Shown: positions 31,829 to 41,768, counted from the stretch's first letter. The stretch: 64,000 nucleotides of DNA from Rhynchopus sp. YZ270_cl-10 (GCA_964035575.1 OZ037845.1:1364001-1428000), one strand, 5' to 3'. The notes: generated by a model not told the origin, from the letters alone. Numbers and translations are program-made.

Positions 31829-32207
31829 GACCCCCTACCCCCCCCCCCCCCCCCCCTTTTTTCTCAGAATTTTCTTTGACAAAGGTGACTAAGCACCTGA
31901 GGCTTAGGATCATCTGGTCAACTTTCTTTAGTTTCAGTGTTAGCGACATATCTTCAAGCATAGTAATTCTCTACCTCTTCCCAAAAAAAATGAAGAAAAG
32001 GTACTTTTGGATGAGTCCAGAAAGAGCGAGATAAAGAACCCCCTATTTGCCAAACCCTTCTTATTCGCTCTTTTTTCCAAAAAGAGCCGTAAATAACGTT
32101 AAAGAAACAATGAATGAAACGATGAAACGATTTAAAAAAAAGCCAGAATTTTTCCCCTTTTCAGTTCGACAAGAAACTTGGCGACCAAATAATATTGGCG
32201 GATTTTG
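31829..32207 (+). repeat. 378-bp direct repeat, right copy
   Basis: Near-identical to 15682-16059. It lies ~180 bp upstream of the SpoU/TrmH start codon, so this is probably the original location and the left copy the duplicate, or the two are the ends of an insertion. Includes a family-1 hairpin at 31884-31931. Confidence 0.9.
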
Positions 32208-32388
32208 GGGGTTTTTCTTGCAATTGGCGACTTTTTTGCTAATATTACTTCCTACTGTGGTGTGGCTGAAAGGGGGTGCTATTGTTGTGCTACTTTCTGC
32301 TATTTTCTGCTATTTTGGGGTCGGTCACACCATACTGTATTTCAATTTTCCTCTGTCACTTCTCATCAACAGTCTTTACACAAAAATA

Positions 32389-33528
32389 ATGCAAGAGGCC
32401 GCCCCTACACAGAACACTCCAAACAGGCTTCGGAGGGCGGAATGGGTGTTGTCACAACGGAGTGATGAGGTGCTTCTTATACTTGAGAAGACCTGCGACG
32501 TGCATAACATACAAGCCGTGAAGCGCACTGCTGAGTCTATGGGGGTGCAAAACCTTTGGGTCATTCGGCCTTCCTACCATAAGAACGGCACAGCAGAGTC
32601 AGAGTCTGCCACGTCCCCTGCGCCGGCACCTACAGACGACACACCACCCTTCAACATTATCAACACATTCCGCGCATTTCTCAAACAGAATCACCCTGAG
32701 AGCATGCCTGCGTACAATGCAGAAAAGGTCTCATCCAATGGAGGTGGCGATATCTGGCGTGCAACGTGCACTGTTAATGGGGTGTGCTATGTTGGGGGTG
32801 CAGATTTTTCGAAAAAGGTTGCGATGCGGAAGGCGGCGGAGACAGCGTTGAAGGTGTTGGACTCTTCTTATGTTCCTATCGCTGCGACGGTTGTCGTTGC
32901 AGGGCAAAGCGAGAGACAAAAGGAGGAGCACATCACGAACAGCACAGCGCTGAGCAGAGGGGCAGATCGGTGGCTCAGTGTCAAAGAGTTTGACACAACC
33001 GGCTCCTGCATTGCCGCTGCAAAGGAGCTAGGTTACACCCTCTGGTCCACGTCGCTCTGTGAACACGCTGTTCCATTAGAGGTTGATACACCGTATGAGA
33101 TGCTCCCGGGGAAGCTTGCGTTGGTGATCGGCTCCGAGGCTGCAGGGGTGAGCAAGGAGATGATAGCTGCAAGCGAACAGTGTGTCTACCTCCCCATGTA
33201 CGGATTCATGGAGTCGCTCAACCTCAGCGTCGCTGCAGCCCTGCTCTTACAACGAATTTTTGACGTAAAGGTGCGTGGTGCCAACCGTGGAACTCTCTCA
33301 ACAGAGACAAAATGTGCACTAAGAAAGCGATGGTGGTCTCAACTAGCAAGCACCGACACAGCAGCGAAAAAACTTGCCCCATTCGAAAGAGAATTCCTAT
33401 CAGGGCGTTGCCCCCCTCTAAGCGACAGCAGAGAAAGCAGGAATGATACAAAATCGGTTTCAAAACGGTTTGAACGAGCCAACCCTGGGCACGTTGAAGG
33501 GAATATGAATTCGGTAGGTGGAAAGTAA
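32389..33528 (+). CDS. SpoU/TrmH-family RNA 2'-O-methyltransferase with inserted dsRNA-binding domain
   Basis: The 379-residue protein is a SPOUT-class RNA ribose methyltransferase. The N-terminal part (residues ~15-65) matches the start of the SpoU fold, with a Val-x-x-Asn-Leu-Trp-Val strand after the first helix. SpoU motif 2 appears as LVIGSEAAGVS near residue 245 and motif 3 as LPMYGFMESLNLSVAAAL near 270-285; these form the trefoil knot that binds S-adenosylmethionine. Between them, residues ~87-160, lies a typical double-stranded RNA-binding domain ending in KKVAMRKAAETALKVL. The frame is open from 32047, but that stretch overlaps the duplicated upstream repeat. A pyrimidine tract ending in CATCAACAG at 32372 makes the ATG at 32389 the natural start. 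The substrate is probably structured rRNA or tRNA; which one is not visible. The last ~80 residues are basic and low-complexity. Confidence 0.85.
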   Translation: MQEAAPTQNTPNRLRRAEWVLSQRSDEVLLILEKTCDVHNIQAVKRTAESMGVQNLWVIRPSYHKNGTAESESATSPAPAPTDDTPPFNIINTFRAFLKQNHPESMPAYNAEKVSSNGGGDIWRATCTVNGVCYVGGADFSKKVAMRKAAETALKVLDSSYVPIAATVVVAGQSERQKEEHITNSTALSRGADRWLSVKEFDTTGSCIAAAKELGYTLWSTSLCEHAVPLEVDTPYEMLPGKLALVIGSEAAGVSKEMIAASEQCVYLPMYGFMESLNLSVAAALLLQRIFDVKVRGANRGTLSTETKCALRKRWWSQLASTDTAAKKLAPFEREFLSGRCPPLSDSRESRNDTKSVSKRFERANPGHVEGNMNSVGGK

Positions 33529-33947
33529 AGGAAAAATTCTGGACTGTTATATTATCAATATAGGTGGAGATTTTGCAACTGATTGGCAAAAAGAGCGATT
33601 CGCTTCGTCCAAATTCGGGCAGGGGGAAAAAAAGCAGTCAAATTAAAAAGTTAGACAAACAGAGTGGACGCATTATCTTAGCACACATCAATTTATTTTT
33701 TGTTGCAATGTGCTGTTTCGCTAACCCCTCCATCTTTTATTCTCATCCTCTGTACAGTGGAAGACGTACACAAATAAAACAGAGTATCAAAAGAAAAACT
33801 GAATCCGATCATTATTTATACACCAATTTTTTTCACTGTCACGAGAGGGCTTTGTATTTCAAAAAAATCAAAATTATACCCCCAACAAACGCACCCTTCC
33901 CCCTCTCACGTTAGGATCCACTTCAAAAGGCAAAAAAAACTATAAAA
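33529..33947. other. Intergenic between methyltransferase and NTPase genes
   Basis: AT-rich. Contains one loop motif of the hairpin family (CTGTCACGAGAGGGC at 33836-33850) and a pyrimidine tract with TTAG (33901-33915) just upstream of the next ATG, which could be a splice acceptor. Confidence 0.4.
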
Positions 33948-34673
33948 ATGGATGTAAACGTAGGCAGTCTCGCGTCTCTTACAGCTGGGGTGCTGATTGG
34001 AGGTGTTGTGGCCAAATGTGTTCTTTCTGGGCCTTCTTCTTCTTCTTCTTCTTCCTCCTCTTCCTCCTCTTCCTCCTCCCCTAGCACTCCCCTTTTGCGT
34101 CTTAACGTTGTAGTCGGATCGAAAAATCGGTGTAAAATTGCTGCAGTGGAAGCTGTTTTTGCGAAGCATTTCCCTGCAATATCTGCTTCGGTGATTGGAG
34201 TAGCAGTACCAACTGGGGTGAAGGATCAACCAATCAGCCTACCGGAAACCTCAAGGGGAGCACGCAACCGGGCAGAGGCTGCATACAAAGCGAAACCTTC
34301 TGAGTCAAATGCGATGCACATCTCTGTTGGAATTGAAAGCGGGCTGTTTGAAGATAACGGCAACCTATATGATGTCTGTATATGCTCCATCTACGACGGT
34401 GAAACACACATGCAAGGATACAGTTCGGGCTTCCAAATTCCCGAGAAAATAGCAAGGTTCATCACAGAACCACCACACCATGAGCTAGCAGATGCGTGCA
34501 ATTTGGGAAAGCTTACAACAAACGCAGAGATTGGGCAAGATGAAGGTTGTGTCGGGATTCTCTCGCGTGGGAGGGTGAACAGGCAGGCGCAGACGGAGCA
34601 GGCGATACTCATTGCAATGCTTGCAGCAGATCCTAAGTGGTTCACCTCTACCTTTCCGGAGCGCGTATTTTGA
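33948..34673 (+). CDS. Inosine/xanthosine triphosphatase, YjjX family, with N-terminal anchor
   Basis: 241 residues. From residue ~50 on, the protein matches the YjjX (NTPase_I-T) family, which hydrolyses non-canonical ITP/XTP so that inosine and xanthosine are not built into nucleic acid. Family landmarks are the start VVGSKNRCKIAAVEAVF, the segment VPTGVKDQPISLPETSRGA, the GIESGL strand near residue 127 and the RVNRQAQTEQA helix near 207. The first ~30 residues contain a hydrophobic stretch (LTAGVLIGGVVAKCVL) and are followed by a run of serines (about residues 29-44), neither being part of bacterial YjjX. This suggests a membrane anchor or organelle signal plus a flexible linker. The gene sits 420 bp after the methyltransferase and 280 bp before the DENN gene, all on the same strand. 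Confidence 0.88.
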   Translation: MDVNVGSLASLTAGVLIGGVVAKCVLSGPSSSSSSSSSSSSSSSPSTPLLRLNVVVGSKNRCKIAAVEAVFAKHFPAISASVIGVAVPTGVKDQPISLPETSRGARNRAEAAYKAKPSESNAMHISVGIESGLFEDNGNLYDVCICSIYDGETHMQGYSSGFQIPEKIARFITEPPHHELADACNLGKLTTNAEIGQDEGCVGILSRGRVNRQAQTEQAILIAMLAADPKWFTSTFPERVF

Positions 34674-34951
34674 ATGCAAATAAAAAGCTAGGACTGCTTT
34701 TTTGAACCTTCGATGTCGGCTCTTTGTTTCTCAGATGTAAACCACGAAATGGATGTGGGACTGCATGGTTAGAGTCCACCCCCCGGTACATAGGGTTGTA
34801 GGGTTTTATCGGATTCTGTATCATAGATGTGTTGATCTCAAAAAAAAGGCTTTTTTTAATTTCTCCTATTTCCCTTTCATCCACCAAAGCACCAAAAAAA
34901 AATCAGAAAAAAAACCACACAATTTTGCATTTGAGATTACTTTGAAGAACG

Positions 34952-37510
34952 ATGCCGCCCGCATCCAAAGGGGGGGAACATGACATCAGCTTCTCCTCTT
35001 CCAACACCAACACCGCCTCATGCGAGCCGAGGGAGCCTATGTGGTTCTGCGCTGTGGGTGCCGTAGGCTTTAACATCGAGGTGGGCCACGAGATGACGTG
35101 CTTCTTTCCTGAAGAGGTCTGCGAGATGGCCGACGACGATACACAAACGGAGGAAAGCGAACTCCCCATCAGCGACCTTGTCTTCTCCGCTGTCCCTGAC
35201 CTGGGTGCAGACGAATGCCTATCACCGCGTACATTCGACTTCTCAACATCCTCCGGCTCCAGCAGCCCAACCCGCTCTGTGAGTAGTAGTGGCTCCTCCT
35301 TGGGGTTTCAGCTGCAACGTCATCAGTTTGCGACGGAGTACAAAGGGCGTCAGGTCTTTGGTTGGTCTGTGTATGTGCAGAAGCAGGACACACGGAGGCC
35401 ACGGAATGCAGCGCAGCAGGCGTTCTTTTTGTTGAGCCCGCTGCCGTTGAATGTGCTTGCGTATGATGTGCTGGAGAGCATCGCACGGCGGTACTCTGAC
35501 ATCGTGGAGAAGGAGCCCTTTGAGGAGCTTGTATTGGTCAAGGAATGTCTCTGGCAGCATTGGATGTCCTTCTACAGCTGGCCCGAGCCTGCGTGCTGCG
35601 CAAAGATCGACCTTCAGGTGACCAACCCATGCATGGTGCCTGCAGCGAAGTCCTACCAGCTCCCCTGCTTCCGTTCCCAAGGCTACTATGGAAACACCTC
35701 GCTCGTCTCCTCCTCCCGCATCACCCTGCCACGCAAGGTCACTGTCGACAGCAAGAAGGTCGAAAGTGAAGAGGACGACGTCCGCCTCAGCAAGCACATC
35801 CTCCTCTTCAAATCGTTCTGCGCAGCCAGCGCCGAACCCTCCATGATGCACTCCGAGATCATGACCCGCTCCGAAAGCAACAAGAGCAGGCTGCTTGCAC
35901 GCTCCGTCTCCGGATCCACTGTCGACACTTCCCTCCTCACCTCCGACGCAAAACAAGAAAGACAACCCGACCAATTCACCTACAAAGACTCCCCTTTATT
36001 CGCACCACTGCCCAACAACAGTTTACTCCCCTTTGCTCCGTTTGAAGAAGCGGAAGAGGCGATGACGATTGGCGGATCCGCTGTAGGGGTAGCTCTGGAA
36101 GCACTCCCGGAGACTGTGAGGGTGCGGGTTATGAAGAAGAAGAGGCCGGACAACTTTTTGTTTTTGGACTCTCCGCTGCGGAATAGGCATTTACAGAGTA
36201 GCAGCAACTTCAAAAAATTCAATATACCTCGGGTTGTCTGCAACAACAACCACAGCAACCAAACTGTCGCCTTTCAGGACTACAGCATCAAGAGGTACCT
36301 TGCGCCACATCTTGCCCGCATTAGAAAGCTGTGGGAAATCATGATCGCAGGGGAATCGATGTGCGTCGTCGCAGACTCCAGCGAGTCTGCCAGCCACGCT
36401 GTTGTCACCCTCACCAACCTCATCCAACCCCTAACCTACGTCGGCCAGGTCCTCCCCTACGTAACACTCCAAAACAAACAAAGCGAAGAGGTAGAAGGTC
36501 TCCCTGAGAAGGGGACCATCTTTGGCTGCACCAACCCCTACTTTTTGAAGAGTCTTGAAGGCTTCGATGCATGCCTTTCTCTGAACACCCGCTTTGTAAA
36601 TTCCCGCGACCTCAACAAAAACCATCGCAAGAAGAGGAAACGGTTTGCCCCTTTCATTGCAGAAGAAGTCGATGTCGAGAGAAACGACCTCTATACCGAC
36701 CGGGTCTTCAGTGTACTTTCACCGGAGGAAGTTAACAAACGACCTGCCAAGACGGTCAGACAGATGACAAATGAGTTTCTTTACCCTTTGTACTCTCATA
36801 TTTCTGCAGTGCTGGAAGGTGGGTTGTCACGGATTGATGAAGGATGTGAACTCTTTGTTGGGGAACTCTGGGCATTCTTTTTCCTCGCAACAGAACCATC
36901 TGGGAAGGCTACGCAGAGAACACGCTTTGCGAACTACCCTGCACCGTTTTCTGTGGGAAATCTTCTCGAGGAGGTGATGAACTTTCTTGCCAATCACGAC
37001 GATGCACAATCCATGTGGAAGAAAACCGATTCCCCGCTCACGCTCTATCACGACTTTCTCCACACCCCTACCTGCCTTCTTTGGATGAGCCAGCTCTTTT
37101 TCGGATTTTACCAAAAATTCCTCGAACAGCTCATTGCACTAACATCCAAAGACGCTACAACGGAAGACCGTGAAATCTCTATCACCACCGCATTGTCAGC
37201 AGATATCATCAGAAAGCTTCAAGGCCAACTTCAGGTTCATATCTCCAGAGAAGCTGACACTGTAGTACAAGACACCACAATCATCCTGCTGCTGAATAAG
37301 GTGAGTTATATACTGTCTGAAGTGAATTTACCTGAGGATGAGCTCACGCAAGGAGAAGAGCAATGCGACGCTGTGCGCCCTCGCGCCTGCGGAATGGACT
37401 TATTCTCAGACACCAACCCCTCAGGGAAGATCGACCATCCGATTCTCTCACCCAATAAAAATAGCCCCGGCGCTTTTACCTATAAATGCCCTACTGAGAT
37501 CGTCATTTGA
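34952..37510 (+). CDS. DENND6-like DENN-domain protein (Rab GEF family)
   Basis: 852 residues. The N-terminal segment WFCAVGAVGFNIEVGHEM...FFP (residues ~31-55) matches the longin-type start of DENND6/FAM116 proteins. The central core, with LWEIMIAGESMCVVADSSES...LIQPLTYVGQVLPYVT near residues 465-505 and GTIFGCTNPYFLKSL near 525, matches the cDENN part of the same family. DENND6 proteins act as exchange factors for Rab GTPases (Rab14 in animals) on endosomes. Long serine-rich inserts (residues ~90-110 and ~290-330) make this protein longer than animal DENND6 (~600 residues). The ATG at 34952 follows a pyrimidine stretch and CAAAG at 34888. Codon endings alternate in blocks: G/T-rich at 35280-35480, C-rich at 35600-35990. 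Confidence 0.82.
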   Translation: MPPASKGGEHDISFSSSNTNTASCEPREPMWFCAVGAVGFNIEVGHEMTCFFPEEVCEMADDDTQTEESELPISDLVFSAVPDLGADECLSPRTFDFSTSSGSSSPTRSVSSSGSSLGFQLQRHQFATEYKGRQVFGWSVYVQKQDTRRPRNAAQQAFFLLSPLPLNVLAYDVLESIARRYSDIVEKEPFEELVLVKECLWQHWMSFYSWPEPACCAKIDLQVTNPCMVPAAKSYQLPCFRSQGYYGNTSLVSSSRITLPRKVTVDSKKVESEEDDVRLSKHILLFKSFCAASAEPSMMHSEIMTRSESNKSRLLARSVSGSTVDTSLLTSDAKQERQPDQFTYKDSPLFAPLPNNSLLPFAPFEEAEEAMTIGGSAVGVALEALPETVRVRVMKKKRPDNFLFLDSPLRNRHLQSSSNFKKFNIPRVVCNNNHSNQTVAFQDYSIKRYLAPHLARIRKLWEIMIAGESMCVVADSSESASHAVVTLTNLIQPLTYVGQVLPYVTLQNKQSEEVEGLPEKGTIFGCTNPYFLKSLEGFDACLSLNTRFVNSRDLNKNHRKKRKRFAPFIAEEVDVERNDLYTDRVFSVLSPEEVNKRPAKTVRQMTNEFLYPLYSHISAVLEGGLSRIDEGCELFVGELWAFFFLATEPSGKATQRTRFANYPAPFSVGNLLEEVMNFLANHDDAQSMWKKTDSPLTLYHDFLHTPTCLLWMSQLFFGFYQKFLEQLIALTSKDATTEDREISITTALSADIIRKLQGQLQVHISREADTVVQDTTIILLLNKVSYILSEVNLPEDELTQGEEQCDAVRPRACGMDLFSDTNPSGKIDHPILSPNKNSPGAFTYKCPTEIVI

Positions 37511-37870
37511 AAGCAAGAAGGATTTTTTTAGTTCTTTTTTTGTGGTAGTTTAGTGTTTACCAATTGAAGTTTCGAACGAAAAAAAATATGGAAAAATTCA
37601 AAAAAAAATAGAATGAAAAGGAAAAAAGGAAAAGGGGAGGGGTGGGTGGGTGGGGTTGTTCTCATTACCCACTTTTTTTTCTTTCATTTTCGTTAGTAAC
37701 CCACCCCCGAATGGGAGAAAAAATGGGTATTACCGAGAATGGCTATTTTGAGGAGTTGGGTATTGAGAAAAAAACACAGTGGAGATTGCACAAACTGTGG
37801 CAACACTACGGAGGCAACTACACTACTCCAACAATTTATCAAAAAAAAAAAAAAATCCCCTACTTTTAAA

Positions 37871-37917
37871 GGTGGCTAAGCACAAGAAGGCTTAGGGTAT
37901 CTTATCAAATTACATTT
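37871..37917 (+). ncRNA. Family-1 hairpin, copy A
   Basis: Stem CTAAGC/GCTTAG around loop ACAAGAAG, then a TATCTTAT tail. Candidate structured element; RNA status is inferred from repeated fold only. Confidence 0.35.
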
Positions 37918-38061
37918 TTTTTGTCTTTTGTAGATAGGTTTTTGTCCCCAACCCCTTTGGTGTAAGAGCACAGAGTCTATTCATTTTCTCATACAATATG
38001 AAAACCATTTTTTTTTTAGGTGAGAGGTTTAGGGTGAAATTTTTCATTTTTTTTTCGCAAA

Positions 38062-38105
38062 GCCCTCACATGACAGTGTACCTTGGTACACTGTCATGAG
38101 AGGGC
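38062..38105. other. 44-nt perfect-type hairpin
   Basis: 21-bp stem with one mismatch and a TT loop (GCCCTCACATGACAGTGTAC... and its complement). The right arm ends CATGAGAGGGC, similar to the loop motif at 33840. Confidence 0.8.
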
Positions 38106-38637
38106 GCTGTAAGTCAACCCCTTTTTTTTTTAAATTGGTTTTCAGCGGGACAGTTCGTCCTTTGTATGTGTTTATTAGATGACTTTTTCTCTTGGTGGTT
38201 ATAATCCGATTGTATCCCTGAGGGGGGGATTGAGGGACGAATCCTTTTATGATGTGTGTGATTTTCTTTTGTTGTCTTTTGTTCATTTCCATCATGAAAG
38301 TTAATTGGCCTGTCTTCATTTTTTATTTTTTATTTTTTATTTTTTCAAAGTTTTCTTTTCGCGCTTTTCTTTTTGCGTTCACAGATTTCCCTGAACAAGA
38401 CTTACCCGCTATGCTGTACGTGATTTTACTCAACGGTATTCTACGTAAGCAGAGACGTACACAGTTTTTAGTTTTTGCATTCTTCTTCTGATGTGCATTT
38501 TTACTCTTTGTTTTTTTTAGTATTCGTTGGGTACATTCTTGCGCACTGCTTAGTTTGCGCCCTCTTTTCTTTTTTCTTGTGGAAATGACTGTATGCCTGC
38601 TTACAGTTTCCCTGTCAGCAACTCTCACACTCTGGGG

Positions 38638-38758
38638 TAATGGTGGCAGTATTGTGATGGGAGCCCATTGGAATACCCAAAATACATCACAGCACACTGT
38701 GTATTGTGATGTATTTTGCGTATTGCAATGGGCTCCCATCACAATACTGCCACCATTA
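38638..38758. mobile_element. 121-bp palindromic MITE with 8-bp target duplication
   Basis: Nearly the whole element is one inverted repeat (ends TAATGGTGGCAGTATTGTGA and complement). It is flanked on both sides by CTCTGGGG (38630-38637 and 38759-38766). An 8-bp duplication fits the hAT superfamily. Confidence 0.8.
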
Positions 38759-38849
38759 CTCTGGGGGGATTCGATAACCCCATAGTGTCCGTTGCCTTCC
38801 TAAGGCAGATTTTTTTTTCTTTCTTTTTGCACTGAATCAACTTTTTTTT

Positions 38850-38876
38850 GGTGCCTGCGTCCTTAGACGCTTGCAC
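38850..38876 (+). ncRNA. Family-2 hairpin, copy 1
   Basis: GGTGC-ct-GCGTC-ctta-GACGC-tt-GCACC, a double stem with two 2-nt internal bulges, preceded by a T-run. Confidence 0.35.
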
Positions 38877-39175
38877 CCTCCAAAAGCATTCTTTTTAAAG
38901 AAACCAATTTACCCTCGCTATCTCTCATCTCTGACTTGCCTCCGCTCTAGAGAGTGAAGAGAACAGGGTAATATTAGCTTCTTATACTTCCCTTTCCCCA
39001 AGGGAAGGAAAAGGATGGTGCTTTTTGACAACGTTTAGATGTGGTTCCGGATGCGGAAGAAAAAAAAATCTCGGAAAGTTCGGAAAATTAGCGAACACCC
39101 TGAATATATTTAATCCTCTCAACCCTGAGGTAGACTCACCCTTCAAGCTTCCTTCCTTCCTTCTTTTTTTGGGTA

Positions 39176-39225
39176 GGTGACTAAGTACGAGAGGCTTAGG
39201 TTCATCTTATAAACTTTCATTTTCT
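39176..39225 (+). ncRNA. Family-1 hairpin, copy B
   Basis: GGTGACTAAGTACGAGAGGC then TTAG; the stem keeps pairing through one G-T wobble. The tail TTCATCTTATAAACTTTC matches copies C and D. Confidence 0.35.
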
Positions 39226-39234
39226 TTTTTTTTA

Positions 39235-39262
39235 GTGCCTGCGCCCATCGAGGGCTATAATC
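39235..39262 (+). ncRNA. Family-2 hairpin, copy 2
   Basis: GTGCCTGCGCCCATCGAGGGC, directly after a T-run ending in TTTTAG; shorter stem (GCCC/GGGC) than copy 1. Confidence 0.3.
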
Positions 39263-40411
39263 AAACAATTTTTTTTTTCATAACCTGCTGTGATTCTTTT
39301 GTTCGTTCGACACAAAGAAAAGCAAATCACTTCCCCCCCTTCCCCTGAGTGTCCATACACAATGAAAATACATTTACTACGCGGCTTTTGCTGCACAGAA
39401 TCAGGGTTAAAAAAAGGGGGTTTTTGGATTTTCAGAAACCCCCAAGATGGCAATTACATGCGGGTGTTTTTTTTTTTTCTTTCCCCCGCCCTTTTTTTGC
39501 TGCTATCAGAGCCTTAATTTCTTTTGGAGATGTTGTGAAGGAAAAAACTGCCTTCTTTCCAATTTTCTTTTATTCTTTATGTTCGTCTTCCCTTTCTTTT
39601 ATCCCCTTCTACCCTTCTCCCCTGAACCGAAATACTTTTTTTCATACGCTCTGCACAAAAAGGTGAAGAACACCCAAAGGGTGTCTACACTAGTGCCAAC
39701 ACAAAGAAAACCCCCATTACGTACAAGGTTTAGTTTCGGCATGCTGCATATATTTTGTCCATTACTCAGCCTACACCAGTCCACACCAATTTACCCCCCC
39801 ACTTTGTGGCCTGTTGCATCAGCGAGAATGTCCCCTCGTATGAGGCCTAGGCCTTTTTTAAATTTTTTTCAAAGAGCAAAAAAAAACACTCCGGTTCCCT
39901 GGCTTGACTATCCCACACTCGGAGTCGCCCTGCGTTCCGTGAGGTGTTTTTTTCGCACTATCAACTTAACCCTTTAGACCCCCCCAGCTGGTCATATATG
40001 TCCAAGTCTATCCAAGAACAAGGTTGTACTCATTTTTCGTACAAACATTTATGTAACTCAAAAGTGGGTCCAAAAATGGGTCTAAAGATTTTTTGTGAAG
40101 TTTTGGTGTCTTTTTTTTTTGTGGTACACACCATTTTCCCCTCCAAACTGCGAACAATTTAAACAACCGTTCGCGTTGGGTGTGTGTTTTTCAAGACACA
40201 CACCTGCCGTATCTTTCTCCCACCCCATTTTATCCCCCCCTTTTTTTCCGCGAACCAAAAGTCTCTGCTTTAGAAACGGGCCTTTATCTTGTAAGAAGAG
40301 TTCAACACTTCATGTGTGTTGTTCTCTTCTGCTCCCCAACTTGATTGTCAGAGACGAATCACGGGTGTTAAACTCTCTCTCTCTCTCTCTCTCTCTTTTT
40401 TTCTCCCTTTT

Positions 40412-40455
40412 GATGTTGTGTGCACGAGAGGTTCTTCTTCTTACAAGTTTTCCTT
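40412..40455 (+). ncRNA. Family-1-like element with CACGAGAGG loop
   Basis: GATGTTGTGTGCACGAGAGG followed by TTCTTCTTCTTACAAG. Loop and tail are conserved; the stem is weak. Confidence 0.25.
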
Positions 40456-40790
40456 TTTTTCTTTCTTTCTGTCTGTGTCAATATTGTTGCCGCAGACATT
40501 TCCGTTCCGTTCAAAAACCTTTTATTATATGACATCCACCAAGTATAAACTATGTCTACCGTAGGTTTAAAAAAATCAGCTGTTTTGTTGTTGTGGACTG
40601 TTTTATGGCACCGTGCGAACAGTTCACTATTTTGCAATCCAGGACATATGGGGGTACACATTCTTTTTGAGGTGGCTAAAGTATACACTACACATCAACT
40701 TTTCTCTCTTTTGTGGTAGTGGTTCAACAGATTTGAGGATGGACCATTTTGCTTACGGAGTGGCGTGTTTTTCAAAGAAAAAAAATTTTT

Positions 40791-40835
40791 ACTAAGCACG
40801 AGAGGCTTAGGGTCATCTTATAAACTTTATTTTGT
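40791..40835 (+). ncRNA. Family-1 hairpin, copy C
   Basis: Perfect stem CTAAGC/GCTTAG, loop ACGAGAG, tail GTCATCTTATAAACTTTA. Confidence 0.35.
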
Positions 40836-41360
40836 GCGTTTCAACCTTTTATAAGGGCCGGGCTGTGATTGTTTTCACAACAGCATTGGGTGTGCCCCTG
40901 TTTTGCCTACCTCTGAATTGGGCTGACATGTATCAGAATGAGAGCGATTTTTTTAGTTCTCAATTCTGTGCATCATCAGCCCTTTTCTCGGGTTCAAAAA
41001 AATTCGTTTTGTAAGCTGCTTGGGTACACGATACACACCCATACTTTCTTTTTCGTTTTTTTTTATTCTTTTGAAGAGAAAGTATACGAATTCTCTTTTA
41101 GTGACATGCGTGCACAAGAGGCACTTGCATGACAACCTTTTTTGTGTCTCGATGTTGCTGTACTGTGTTGCGGTCATTTAAGGTATATTACAACTTAAGT
41201 TTTTAAACTTTTTCTCTTTGGTTTTGTCAAAAAGTGCTGCATATGTATGCAAAAACGCTTTCTCTCTCACTTTCTCTATTTGACGCTAGTTTAGTAGTCT
41301 TTTTTTACGTTCTGTTCGGTTCTCCTTCGTTTTGTTCTTTTCCCCCCTTCCCTCTACCTA

Positions 41361-41405
41361 GGTGACTCAACACGAGAGGTTGACGTTCATCTTGACCAAC
41401 TTTTC
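41361..41405 (+). ncRNA. Family-1 hairpin, copy D with compensatory stem change
   Basis: The stem has become TCAAC/GTTGA while the loop (ACGAGAG) and the tail TTCATCTT are kept. The paired change is what makes a selected fold plausible. Confidence 0.4.
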
Positions 41406-41488
41406 TTTTTATTTTTTACCTAAAATTCCTTTTAGGCTGGCATCGTACGTCAGTCGGAGGTGTCTGCATTACTAGCAACTCTCTTCAA

Positions 41489-41530
41489 GATGTGTGTACA
41501 CGAGAGACATTCATCTTACAAGTTTTCTTT
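41489..41530 (+). ncRNA. Family-1-like element, copy G
   Basis: ATGT...ACAT around GTGTACACGAGAG, tail TCATCTTACAAGTTTTC. Confidence 0.3.
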
Positions 41531-41560
41531 GTTTCCCTGTCAGCAACCCCTCAAGTGTCA

Positions 41561-41591
41561 GTGTGCCTGCGTCCCAGAGGCGTGTTGCACC
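41561..41591 (+). ncRNA. Family-2 hairpin, copy 3
   Basis: TGCCTGCGTCCCAGAGGCG then TGTTGCA: outer pair TGC/GCA and inner GCGTC/GGCG-type pairing. Copy 4 lies at 42513-42542. Confidence 0.3.
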
Positions 41592-41768
41592 AATTTCACT
41601 TTCCCCCTTCCTTTTTCCCTAAGTAAAATGACCGTTATAGCTGAACGACACCTTTTCGATCATGTATGCCCTATTTTTCCCCTAAGTTTTTAGTGCTTGC
41701 TGTCCGCTGATGTACGGTGAGGTGTGATGCATTTTTTTTTTTTTAAAAACTTCTCTTTAGTTATTTAG

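Noticed and set aside
32047-32388. 114-codon upstream extension of the methyltransferase frame with a hydrophobic segment
   Set aside because: It overlaps the duplicated 378-bp repeat, lacks family similarity, and a pyrimidine tract with AG precedes the ATG at 32389.
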